The position numbers and the translations under genes are program-made. Below are positions 27,643 through 35,618 of a stretch of DNA of 64,000 bases, in pieces (position 1 is the stretch's first letter; every line of letters begins with the position of its first letter). Source of the stretch: CAUZIR01 sp965250195 (GTDB lineage: Bacteria; Chloroflexota; Dehalococcoidia; Lucifugimonadales; UBA2962); assembly GCA_965250195.1 (NCBI GenBank), contig OZ252295.1, positions 620,001 to 684,000 of the forward strand, read 5' to 3'. The notes below the pieces were generated by a model. It did no database searches. It was not told the DNA's origin and worked only from the letters and a program-made list of their open reading frames with translations.

Positions 27643-28401
27643 TCAGGGCTTTGCGGCCACCACGATCATCCTGCGAGTCGCCACGGACAAAGGCTCGCCA
27701 CCATATCCTCCATATACACGTTGGAGGTCCAGTCCCGCCCGCTCAAGCATTCGCGATATCTCTGTGGCCACGTACAGCCGTATGTGGTGGCCGGTTCTTC
27801 GCTGCGGGCCACCTGGACCTACAATGCTGAACTCCACGTGGTTCCTACCGGAAACCGAGTCAAACTCCCGCGTCTCCGTATATACCGTGCCGTCGGGGCC
27901 TGCTCGCTGTTCATGGCGAACATAGTTTGCCGCCACCCAATCCCTGTTTAGCAAGTCCAGCAAGATGCGCCCGCCGGGTTTAAGGGCCCGAGCAGCGCCA
28001 TCCAGCACCCGTTGGTCATCGGCCTCATCGTCGAAATAACCGAAGGCCGTGAACATGTTTATCACGGCATCAAACTCGTTTTCGTAGTGTATCTCCCGCA
28101 TGTCCCCGACAACGGTTTCGATCTCGACACCGGCCTCCAATGCTGCCGAATTGGCCAACTCAAGGTAACTCTCCGTCATGTCCAGACCCGTCACCGAGAG
28201 ACCTCCACGGGCCAGGGGAACGGCATGTCGACCCTGGCCGCAGCAAAGGTCCAAAACCTTTTGGCCTGGCTTCAGGCCCAGCGTAGTGCGAACGAACTCC
28301 ACCTCGGACTCTGAACCGTCGGGTGTGAACAGGTGCCCATAGACGTCCAGATAGTCCCGTCCAAAGAAAGACCTGTACCAATCGGAGTCGTGCTGATTCA
28401 T
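27643..28401 (-). CDS. Class I SAM-dependent methyltransferase
   Basis: 252 residues. Motif I is VLDLCCGQGRHAVPLA, followed by GLDMTESYL (acidic end of strand 2), VVGDMREIHYENEFDAVINM and LKPGGRILLDLLN. This is the usual SAM-binding Rossmann domain with a C-terminal beta extension. Methyl acceptor unknown. The ATG at 28401 (MNQHDSDWYRSFFG) was chosen over an earlier in-frame start because the Tyr/Phe-rich region is where family members begin. Divergent from the pterin operon. Confidence 0.85.
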   Translation of the reverse strand: MNQHDSDWYRSFFGRDYLDVYGHLFTPDGSESEVEFVRTTLGLKPGQKVLDLCCGQGRHAVPLARGGLSVTGLDMTESYLELANSAALEAGVEIETVVGDMREIHYENEFDAVINMFTAFGYFDDEADDQRVLDGAARALKPGGRILLDLLNRDWVAANYVRHEQRAGPDGTVYTETREFDSVSGRNHVEFSIVGPGGPQRRTGHHIRLYVATEISRMLERAGLDLQRVYGGYGGEPLSVATRRMIVVAAKP

Positions 28402-28605
28402 CGCATGAGAGGGCCCTTGAAGAGTTCGAATGTTAACAGACGAGCCGCAGGCCAACACCGGCCGCGAACCCCAGTGTTAACGGGGAAAGCGGGCGTCGTC
28501 TCGACGGGACGGCATGTTAGAATCAGAGTCGTGTCCGACCGGGCTTGAGTCGCCTGGAGAACTGGTTGTTATAGCCAGAACCTCCCGGTTCCACGAGGAA
28601 TTGTC

Positions 28606-29364
28606 ATGCTTGACCTGCGCGGCCAGGGAGCCGTAGTCGTAGGGGCGAAAAGAGTAGGTGCCCTGGTGGCCCGCCGCATAGCCGACGGCGGTGCGAACGT
28701 CGCTATCGTCTACCGCAGTTCCCGAACTGAAGCGGAGGCGCTTGCGAAGGATCTGGCAAAGCGCACCGAAATCGTCACGCTGATCCAGGCGGACCTGTCC
28801 CAGGAGCGAGATGTACAGCGGGCGATCAGCACGGCGGCGGACGAACTTGGCGGCCTGCGCTTCGCGGTAAACCTAGCGGCGGGCTTTCCTCGCACTCCGT
28901 TCGAAAAACTCGATTCGGCCGCCTGGGAAAGGTCCATCAGGGACGCCAAAGGAAGTTACCTTTTGGGCGTCCATGCCGGACGTGCCATGATGTCCAATTC
29001 AGGGCCGACGCGGGGACACATAGTGTTTTTCGCGGACTGGGCGGCGCTTCACGCACCTTACCGCGACTACCTCCCGTACATGACATCCAAGGCGGCGATC
29101 GACTTCATGACGCGAGCCTTCGCGACCGAGCTGGCCCCCAGTGGCATTTTGGTGAACGCCATCGCCCCCGGTCCGACCATGCGACCTCCAGACATAAACC
29201 AGGAGAGTTGGGAACGTGACGTCCTCGCTAAGGCGCCGCTACAGCGGGAGTCGGCCGCCGAGGAGATCGCCGAGATGGTCGCCACGTTGCTCAGGAGCGA
29301 AACGATCACCGGAGAAACCATCAGGGTGGACGCGGGCCGTCATCTTGCCGGTCCGGGGCGTTGA
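28606..29364 (+). CDS. SDR oxidoreductase, pteridine-reductase-like
   Basis: 252 residues. The nucleotide loop reads VVVGAKRVGALVA, with Arg/Val in the place of the usual GIG, as in FolM/PTR1 pteridine reductases (GAxKRxG). Catalytic YMTSKAA and the C-terminal ITGETIRVDAGRHL are present. As first gene of an operon with QueD, QueC and FolE, reduction of a dihydropterin is the most natural role (inference). ATG with GAGGAA upstream. The leader has a small hairpin (GAACC TCCC GGTTC) just before the SD. Confidence 0.85.
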   Translation: MLDLRGQGAVVVGAKRVGALVARRIADGGANVAIVYRSSRTEAEALAKDLAKRTEIVTLIQADLSQERDVQRAISTAADELGGLRFAVNLAAGFPRTPFEKLDSAAWERSIRDAKGSYLLGVHAGRAMMSNSGPTRGHIVFFADWAALHAPYRDYLPYMTSKAAIDFMTRAFATELAPSGILVNAIAPGPTMRPPDINQESWERDVLAKAPLQRESAAEEIAEMVATLLRSETITGETIRVDAGRHLAGPGR

Positions 29365-29366
29365 GT

Positions 29367-29795
29367 ATGCACCGGGTCACAAAGACGGTGGACTTTTGTT
29401 ACGGGCATCGCCTGGTGGACTACGATGGCAAGTGCCGGCATCTGCACGGCCATAACGGGCGCCTTGAGGTAGACGTAGAGTCAGATTTTTTGGACGATCT
29501 TGGTATGGTGGTGGACTTCGGAGAGGTCACGGAGGTGGTCAAAGGGTGGATAGACTCCAACATCGACCACCGCATGATCCTCTCCGAACGTGACCCGCTA
29601 CTGACCACACTGAGGGACGCTGGCGAGCCTCTCTTCGTCATGTCCGAAAACCCCACCGCCGAAAACATAGCAAGGGTAGTCTTCGAAGTCGCGAGAGAGA
29701 GCGGCCTGAACGTGACTGAGGTGCGTCTTTGGGAAACGCCCTCCAGTTACGCCACCTACTCGCATGGTGGCAATGACGATCCGGGCAACCCATGA
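29367..29795 (+). CDS. queD: 6-carboxytetrahydropterin synthase / 6-pyruvoyltetrahydropterin synthase family
   Basis: About 142 residues. Zn ligands are visible in the order H (FCYGHRLV), then H and H (CRHLHGHNG), with the catalytic Cys region just before. DFGEV and a late Glu (EVRLWETPSS) complete the T-fold active site. It converts dihydroneopterin triphosphate to 6-carboxytetrahydropterin on the queuosine/7-deazaguanine route, or makes a pyruvoylpterin. The frame starts with TTG at 29361 overlapping the SDR stop; the ATG at 29367 is preferred. It overlaps QueC by four bases. Confidence 0.88.
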   Translation: MHRVTKTVDFCYGHRLVDYDGKCRHLHGHNGRLEVDVESDFLDDLGMVVDFGEVTEVVKGWIDSNIDHRMILSERDPLLTTLRDAGEPLFVMSENPTAENIARVVFEVARESGLNVTEVRLWETPSSYATYSHGGNDDPGNP

Positions 29796-30475
29796 GCGCG
29801 AGCGCGGCACTTGTAAGCGGCGGTCTCGACAGCGGGGCGCTGCTCGTGCTTCTGGCAGATCAGGGTCCAGTGCATCCCGTTTACATCAGAGCTGGCCTGC
29901 CCTGGGAAAAACAAGAACTTGAGGCTCTCACGGCATTCGCCGATGCACTATTGGAACGGGGTACTCCATTGGAACCAGTGGTCGAACTGTCCGTCGGGGG
30001 CGAAGCGCTCTACGGCGACCACTGGAGCATGACCGGCCAGGTCCCCGAGTACGACGAGCCCGATGAGGCTGTTTACCTGCCAGGGCGGAATTTGATCCTA
30101 ATCGGCCTGGCGGCAGTATGGTGCAGCACCCGGGGCGTCAACTCGATCGCCATCGGCACACTGGATTGCAATCCTTTCAGCGACGGCACCCCGGAGTTTT
30201 TCGAAAACTACGGCCGACTCCTTTCTGGCTCCCTCGATCACCCGCTTGTGGTGGAGGCACCGTTCAGGGGCATGGGCAAGGCTGAACTCGTGCGACGGTA
30301 CGCCCACTTGCCCTTGGGTTTGACGCTTACGTGCATGGCACCGACCGCGGGTGTCCACTGCGGGGCATGCAACAAGTGCAGGGAGAGACGTGAGGCGTTC
30401 TATGACGCGGGTGTCACTGACACCGCCAAGTATGCCCCACACCCGGACATGGGCCGGGGACAGGAGGTGGCGTGA
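29792..30475 (+). CDS. queC: 7-cyano-7-deazaguanine synthase (QueC-like)
   Basis: 227 residues. The ATP pyrophosphatase loop ALVSGGLDSGALL is at residues 6-18, LPGRNLILIGLAA is typical, and a Zn-binding Cys cluster (TCMAPTAGVHCGACNKCRERR) lies near the end. QueC makes preQ0 from 7-carboxy-7-deazaguanine, ammonia and ATP. It overlaps both neighbours by four bases. The family's QueE partner (a radical SAM enzyme) is not in the window, so the route is incomplete here. Confidence 0.88.
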   Translation: MSASAALVSGGLDSGALLVLLADQGPVHPVYIRAGLPWEKQELEALTAFADALLERGTPLEPVVELSVGGEALYGDHWSMTGQVPEYDEPDEAVYLPGRNLILIGLAAVWCSTRGVNSIAIGTLDCNPFSDGTPEFFENYGRLLSGSLDHPLVVEAPFRGMGKAELVRRYAHLPLGLTLTCMAPTAGVHCGACNKCRERREAFYDAGVTDTAKYAPHPDMGRGQEVA

Positions 30476-31119
30476 ACGAATCGGACGACCGACACGGTGA
30501 GTTGGACAACGGACACAGGGTCGATGCCCTGAAACCGCTCCTGCGGCAGGTCCTGAAAATCCTCGGAGAGGATCCAGAACGCGATGGCCTGACAAAAACC
30601 CCGGAACGCTGGGCCAAGGCGCTACTTGATTACACCAAGGGCAATGAACAGGACGCGGTCCAACACCTGAGTGTCATATTCCAGCTCGACGAGGACGACT
30701 ACCCACACGGGTCCGACGACATGGTGATCGTTGACAACATCGTGTTCGCCTCAACCTGTGAGCACCACTTGGCCCCATTCAGAGGCCGTGTTCACATCGC
30801 CTACATCCCCGACCCGGACAGGCGCGAGATAACCGGCCTCTCTAAGCTGTCGAGGGTCGTCGAGGTTTTCGCAAAACGCCTGCAGGTGCAGGAGCGTATG
30901 ACCCAGCAGATCGCCCGTGCGATTGACGAAAATCTGAGCCCGCTGGGTGTGATCACCGTCACCCAGGCCGTTCACTACTGCATGATCCAGCGAGGAGTTG
31001 AGCAGGCCTCCACCACCACCACCACGACTGCCCGCCGAGGGGTGTTCCTACAGAAGTCCGAACTCGAGGCCAAATTCCAAGAGTATCTCCGGATCAAGCT
31101 GGATAGCGCAGATTTCTAG
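30472..31119 (+). CDS. folE: GTP cyclohydrolase I
   Basis: 215 residues. The signature STCEHHLAPFRG (Zn Cys and His) and VHIAYIP are complete; GLSKLSRVVEVFAKRLQVQERMT is the typical tunnel-fold region, and the second Cys is in AVHYCMIQRG. It converts GTP to dihydroneopterin triphosphate, the precursor of folate, tetrahydropterins and queuosine. The GTG start overlaps the QueC stop (GTGA), with GGAGG upstream. Last gene of the operon; the following 260 bases hold no gene I can support. Confidence 0.95.
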   Translation: MNESDDRHGELDNGHRVDALKPLLRQVLKILGEDPERDGLTKTPERWAKALLDYTKGNEQDAVQHLSVIFQLDEDDYPHGSDDMVIVDNIVFASTCEHHLAPFRGRVHIAYIPDPDRREITGLSKLSRVVEVFAKRLQVQERMTQQIARAIDENLSPLGVITVTQAVHYCMIQRGVEQASTTTTTTARRGVFLQKSELEAKFQEYLRIKLDSADF

Positions 31120-31330
31120 CGGCTCTTGTCGGTTTTCAACGCCCCGCTCCCTTAGCGAACCATGTGGGACTTCAGAAAAGGCCGTATCGTCCCAATTAGG
31201 CTTCGATGCGCTCTGTGCAAATCTGCGTAAGGCCCCGGTAAGGCCGCGACTCAGAAAGGCTCCCAGACCGTCTCATCGGACACTAGCCGCGTGACAGTTC
31301 GCCGGGTTGCGGTTTACTTCTAGAGACAAA

Positions 31331-31355
31331 GAGGGCCCGACAATGTCGGGCCCTC
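31331..31355 (-). terminator. Strong hairpin terminator after the oligopeptide ABC ATPase
   Basis: GAGGGCCCGAC, AAT, GTCGGGCCCTC: a perfect 11-bp stem with 3-base loop. On the minus strand it is followed by TTTGTCTCT, so it most likely ends the ABC transcript 28 bases after the stop. It may also serve the folE transcript from the other side. Confidence 0.8.
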
Positions 31356-31382
31356 AGTCAATCGCCTCGTACGGCTTCCAGA

Positions 31383-32459
31383 TTAGCGCTGGTAGCCCTC
31401 TGCCCGGATGCACGCTACCCAGTGGTCCGGCTCCACCTCCTGCAACCCTGGCACACCAGCCTTGCAGTCTTCAATTGCTATGGGACAGCGGGTGTGGAAA
31501 ACGCAGCCAACCGGCGGATCGGACGGGCTCGGAACATCGCCTTCAAGGATTATCCGCTCGCGCGTTGCCTCAATCACCGGGTCCGGGATGGGAATGGCAG
31601 ACAGAAGCGCCTGGGTGTAAGGGTGCAGCGGATTGACGTAGAGTTCGTTGCGGTCCGCGATCTCCACGATATGCCCAAGGTACATCACCGCGATGCGGTC
31701 TGAGATATGCCTCACCACCGACAGGTCGTGGGCGATGAACAGGTACGTTAGATCGAATTGTTCCTGCAGGTCCTCCAGCAAGTTGATCACCTGTGCCTGA
31801 ATCGAGACGTCCAGGGCCGAGACTGGCTCGTCGGCGACGATGAAGCTAGGGCTCACGGCCAAGGCACGGGCAATGCCGATGCGCTGGCGCTGACCGCCAC
31901 TAAACTCGTGCGGGTAACGGTCGGCCATGAACGGGTTAAGCCCGACCACCTCCAACAGGTGTGCAATGCGTTCCCTGTACTCGTTTTTGGTCTCAGACAG
32001 ACTATGAACGATCAGCGGCTCGCCGATGATGCTGCCGCACGTCATGCGAGGATTAAGAGAGCTGTACGGATCCTGGAATATGAGCTGCATTTCTTTGCGC
32101 AGCGGCCTCATCTTCGACGTGCCCCAGCCAGCGATGTTCTCACCGTTAAACTTAATCGTACCCTCGGTCGGAGTGTTCAACTGCAGAATGGATCGTCCTG
32201 TAGTCGACTTGCCGCAGCCCGACTCACCAACCAATCCCAGGGTCTCACCCCGGCGAATGGAGAAGCTAACGTCATCTACAGCCTTGACGTCACCGACCTT
32301 GCGAGAAAACAGCAGGCCGGCGGTAATCGGGAAGTACTGTTTCAGATTTTCGACCTCGACAATTATGTCTTTATCGGAACCTCTGGTACCCAAGCTCGCT
32401 GTCGGCTGGGCATCCTGAGTTTCAGTGGTCTCGTCGGCTACTGTGGTCTCTTCCACCAT
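31383..32459 (-). CDS. Oligopeptide/dipeptide ABC transporter ATPase (DppF/OppF type)
   Basis: 358 residues with an acidic Thr/Glu-rich N-terminal tail (about 30 aa). Walker A GESGCGKSTTGRS, signature FSGGQRQRIGIARAL and Walker B FIVADEPVSALD are intact. The C-terminal extension VGCVFHTRCPIAIEDC is the Cys-containing oligopeptide-transporter domain that often binds a cluster. It should energise peptide or nickel-type uptake together with the DppD-like neighbour 97 bases upstream. No permease or binding protein is in the window. Confidence 0.9.
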   Translation of the reverse strand: MVEETTVADETTETQDAQPTASLGTRGSDKDIIVEVENLKQYFPITAGLLFSRKVGDVKAVDDVSFSIRRGETLGLVGESGCGKSTTGRSILQLNTPTEGTIKFNGENIAGWGTSKMRPLRKEMQLIFQDPYSSLNPRMTCGSIIGEPLIVHSLSETKNEYRERIAHLLEVVGLNPFMADRYPHEFSGGQRQRIGIARALAVSPSFIVADEPVSALDVSIQAQVINLLEDLQEQFDLTYLFIAHDLSVVRHISDRIAVMYLGHIVEIADRNELYVNPLHPYTQALLSAIPIPDPVIEATRERIILEGDVPSPSDPPVGCVFHTRCPIAIEDCKAGVPGLQEVEPDHWVACIRAEGYQR

Positions 32460-32556
32460 CTCTCACCTCTCACACTAAGGCTCCGCCTCAGTCCTGTCGT
32501 GTTGACCGACGCCCTGCACATTTACAACGCCGCAGGGCGAGTCACGGTTGACGAAT

Positions 32557-33558
32557 TTACTTTTTCATCGCCGCCAGTTCATCCAACTCTGCCGACCGGA
32601 AGCAGCGAGCCCAGTGGGCGGGCTTGACTTCTTCCAATTCCGGCATTGACTCGTTGCATTTGTCTATTACGTAAGGGCAGCGGGGCGCGAATGCGCAGGC
32701 GTCCGGCAGATCGATAACCAACGGAGGCAATCCCTCAATGGCATCTAGTTTCTCGGGCCTGTCCTCGTCCAGTCTCGGTACTGACTTGAGCAGGCCGAGC
32801 GTGTAGGGGTGTTTGGGGTCATGGTAAACGTCGGCCGCCGAGCCGGACTCGATTATGCGCCCGGCGTACATGACGATGACCCGCTCGGCGTACCTGGCGA
32901 CAACACCCAGGTTGTGAGTGATTATCACGATAGCCGTGCCGAACTGGTCGGCCAGGTCCCTCATCACCTCCAGGACCTGCGCCTGGATTGTAACGTCGAG
33001 CGCGGTGGTGGGCTCGTCGGCGATGATGAGCCTCGGGTTGCAGCTAACCGCGAGGGCGATCATGACCCGCTGCCTCATTCCGCCGCTGAACTGGTGGGGG
33101 TAGTCTTTCAGCCGCCTCTCGGAGTCGGGGATGCCCACCAACTTGAGCAGGTCGGCCGCCCTGTCGTTTGCCTCCGACTGGCTCATGCCCATGTGGAGCT
33201 TCAGGGCCTCGGTCAACTGGTAGCCGATGGTTAACACCGGGTTCAGTGACGTCATCGGCTCCTGGAATACCATGGCGATGTCGTTGCCGCGCACGTGGCG
33301 CATATCGGCGTCGGACAACTTCAGCAGGTCCTGGCCCTCGAAATTGATCTCGCCGTGTACCACCCGACCGGGAGGACTCGCCACGAGCCGCATCACCGAC
33401 AGGGCGCTCACACTCTTGCCTGAGCCCGATTCACCCACGATGGCGATCGTTTCTCGTTCATCGACGTGATAGCTGACGCCATCGACCGCCTTCACTACCC
33501 CGTCGGCAGTGAAGAAGTAGGTTGCAAGGTCATTGACCTCGAGCAATCTTTCAGCCAT
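32557..33558 (-). CDS. Oligopeptide/dipeptide ABC transporter ATPase (DppD/OppD type)
   Basis: 333 residues. Walker A GESGSGKSVSAL, signature FSGGMRQRVMIALAV, Walker B LIIADEPTTALD and the C-terminal CAFAPRCPYVIDKC are intact. The ATG at 33558 has AAGGAG at good spacing and was preferred over the in-frame start 36 bases upstream. With the DppF-like gene it forms an ATPase pair transcribed leftwards. A -10-like TATAAT lies 214 bases upstream, implying a long leader. Confidence 0.9.
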   Translation of the reverse strand: MAERLLEVNDLATYFFTADGVVKAVDGVSYHVDERETIAIVGESGSGKSVSALSVMRLVASPPGRVVHGEINFEGQDLLKLSDADMRHVRGNDIAMVFQEPMTSLNPVLTIGYQLTEALKLHMGMSQSEANDRAADLLKLVGIPDSERRLKDYPHQFSGGMRQRVMIALAVSCNPRLIIADEPTTALDVTIQAQVLEVMRDLADQFGTAIVIITHNLGVVARYAERVIVMYAGRIIESGSAADVYHDPKHPYTLGLLKSVPRLDEDRPEKLDAIEGLPPLVIDLPDACAFAPRCPYVIDKCNESMPELEEVKPAHWARCFRSAELDELAAMKK

Positions 33559-33983
33559 TAAATCCCACTCCTTAGAAACGCCGATTCCAGACATGTCCCA
33601 AAAGCAAAAACGCTCCCTGACGCGTCAACCCCATATCGGTTGTCGCAGGCAGGGGGCTTGTGTGGTGCGGAGTCGGCACTTAGGCCGTTAAACGCGAGGT
33701 GGCCAGTCTCTCCAGCCATCCCCCGACAGACACCGCCTTATCTGAATAGGGCGCCCCTGAAACGCGGGGCCATTATAGAGTGGGTGCTTCGCAAAATCTA
33801 CCCAGTATGAGAATCCCTTCACAAACACTCGGGACGACGACTTCCGGCCGATTCTAGCCAACACCGATACAAGGGTAGTGCGTGACCGTTCAGGAATACG
33901 ATGACGCCCTGCTAATATGGCCCTGGCCGGTCTGCTTCACGCTGCCGGCAGACTACTAGTGACGGCCATTTCGGGGTGGAACC
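33559..33983. other. Intergenic region between divergent ABC and SDR genes, with a minus-strand promoter candidate
   Basis: 425 bases without a gene. On the minus strand, TATAAT (33772-33777) has no good -35 box; a weak hairpin (GCCCC ... GGGGC) follows directly downstream. On the + side a dyad GTCTGC ... GCAGAC lies about 20 bases before the SDR start. No ORF here looks coding. Confidence 0.35.
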
Positions 33984-34769
33984 ATGCGACTCGAGGGAAA
34001 GGTAGTCCTCATAACCGGCGCGGCATCGGGCATTGAGGGCGAGGTGATGGGAATCGGCGGCGCCTGCGCCCGGTTGTTCGCAAGAGAGGGAGCGAGAGTG
34101 GTGGTGACCGATCTCGATGCCGTTCGCGGCAATGCCACCGCAGCCGAAATCGAAGCCGAAGGCACCGAAGGTGGTGCGGTCTTTACGGCCCTCGACGTGA
34201 CAGACGACGAACAGTGGATCCGGGCCATCGCGCTCACCGTCTCTACATACGACAGGCTCGATATTCTCATCCACTCTGCGGGGACGGCGACGGCAGGGAC
34301 GGTTGAGAACACACCAGCGGACGAGTGGGACGGGATGATGGCTGTGCACGCTGGAGGGGTATTTCATGGTACTAAACACGCGATCCCCGAGATGCGAAAG
34401 GGCGGGGGCGGCTCGATTGTCGTCGTCTCGTCCATCGACGCGCTGGTCGGGGGCTCCCATGGCACGGCGTATTCGGCCGCGAAGGGTGCCAGCCGCAGCT
34501 TCACCAAGGCGGCCGCGATTCAGTACGCCGACGAAAACATCCGGGTGAACTCCATCCATCCCGGTTACACAGACACGCCGCTGTCCAGGCGCGTGGTGTC
34601 CGAGATCATGGCCGACGGCTCAACCGACCCCCGGCTGCCACGAGTGCCCATGCAGCGACTCGCCACCGCGCAGGAGATTGCCGCGCCGATCCTCTTCCTG
34701 GCGTCCGACGAGGCCTCTTATATAACCGGCACCGAGGTCGTCATCGACGGCGGAATTACTGCCCAATGA
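33984..34769 (+). CDS. SDR family oxidoreductase with an expanded glycine loop
   Basis: 261 residues. NVNSIHPGYTDTPLS-type and YSAAKGASRS (Tyr/Lys) segments are typical. The cofactor loop is odd: TGAASGIEGEVMGIGGA contains about six extra residues between TGAASGI and GIG, as if the GI element had been duplicated. The insertion might disturb NAD(P) binding. The stop TGA lies inside an 11-bp tandem repeat, and another SDR follows 45 bases later. Confidence 0.88.
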   Translation: MRLEGKVVLITGAASGIEGEVMGIGGACARLFAREGARVVVTDLDAVRGNATAAEIEAEGTEGGAVFTALDVTDDEQWIRAIALTVSTYDRLDILIHSAGTATAGTVENTPADEWDGMMAVHAGGVFHGTKHAIPEMRKGGGGSIVVVSSIDALVGGSHGTAYSAAKGASRSFTKAAAIQYADENIRVNSIHPGYTDTPLSRRVVSEIMADGSTDPRLPRVPMQRLATAQEIAAPILFLASDEASYITGTEVVIDGGITAQ

Positions 34770-34804
34770 CCGCCCAATGACTGGCCAATGACTGGCCAAT
34801 GACT
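34761..34804 (+). repeat. 11-bp tandem repeat, four copies, at the SDR stop codon
   Basis: Units GCCCAATGACC, GCCCAATGACT, GGCCAATGACT, GGCCAATGACT run head to tail over 34761-34804. The first unit contains the real TGA stop; each unit carries an ATGA. Because 11 is not a multiple of 3, copy-number changes would shift the distance to, but not the frame of, the next SDR. Confidence 0.85.
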
Positions 34805-34814
34805 GGAGTACAAG

Positions 34815-35600
34815 GTGAAGCTTAAAGACAGGGTTGCTATCGTCACGGGCGCCAGCTCCGGCATCGGCCGGGGGATCGCCCTGGAGATGGCGCGCGAGGG
34901 CGCGAGGGTCGTCGTTTCGGATGTCACCGCGACGCCGAAACGGGGCAAGTACCACGAGCAGGATGTCACCACCCCAACCGTGTCCGAGATCGAGAAACTC
35001 GGAGGCGAGGCCTTCTTCGTAACCGCCGATGTCTCCGACGAGGCTCAGGTGAGCGCGATGGTGCAGGTGGCCATAGACCGCTTCGGGCGGCTGGACATCC
35101 TGGTGAACAACGCGGGCATATATTTCGACACGGGCGCCGTCGATACCGACTCGGAAGACTGGGACCGCCTCATCGGCATCAACCTCAAGGGCGTTTTTCT
35201 GGGCGTTAAATACGCACTGCCTCACCTGCGGCGCTCACCCTCGGGCCGGGTTATCAACATTGCCTCAGTACACTCGTTTGGAGGAGGGGGCGGACCGGCC
35301 TACGCCTCGGCCAAGGCCGGCGTGCTGAACATGACCAGGGACACGGCGGTGGAGGCGGCGAGCGACGGCGTGACGGCCAACACCATCTGCCCCGGATACA
35401 TTGAGACGGCCATCCAGGACTCGCTCTCACAGGAGCAGGTGGACCTGGCTGACAAGATGACGCCGCTGCCCCGGCTGGGGCTGCCCAGGGACATCGGCAA
35501 AGCGGCCGTCTTTTTAGCGTCCGACGACGCGGAGTGGATAACCGGAGCGGCGCTGCCGGTGGACGGCGGGCTGCTTTCGCCCGTCATGCCGGGTTATTAG
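34815..35600 (+). CDS. SDR family oxidoreductase
   Basis: 261 residues. TGASSGIGRG loop, NNAGIYF, NIASVHS (Ser), YASAKAGV (Tyr/Lys) and a CPGYIETA region are all standard. Residues 35-55 include a small insertion (TPKRGKYHEQDVTTPTVS) between strands 2 and 3. The GTG start has GGAG upstream. Probably co-transcribed with the preceding SDR; converges on the CoA-transferase gene with 18 bases between stops. Confidence 0.92.
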   Translation: MKLKDRVAIVTGASSGIGRGIALEMAREGARVVVSDVTATPKRGKYHEQDVTTPTVSEIEKLGGEAFFVTADVSDEAQVSAMVQVAIDRFGRLDILVNNAGIYFDTGAVDTDSEDWDRLIGINLKGVFLGVKYALPHLRRSPSGRVINIASVHSFGGGGGPAYASAKAGVLNMTRDTAVEAASDGVTANTICPGYIETAIQDSLSQEQVDLADKMTPLPRLGLPRDIGKAAVFLASDDAEWITGAALPVDGGLLSPVMPGY

Positions 35601-35618
35601 GGGCCCAATGCCCGGCTA

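Noticed and set aside
28402..28605. preQ1 or THF riboswitch before the pterin operon
   Set aside because: The leader has only small hairpins; no preQ1 or THF aptamer consensus could be matched by eye.
31141..31209. 22-codon ORF with a Cys pair after folE
   Set aside because: Too short, no SD and no supporting context.
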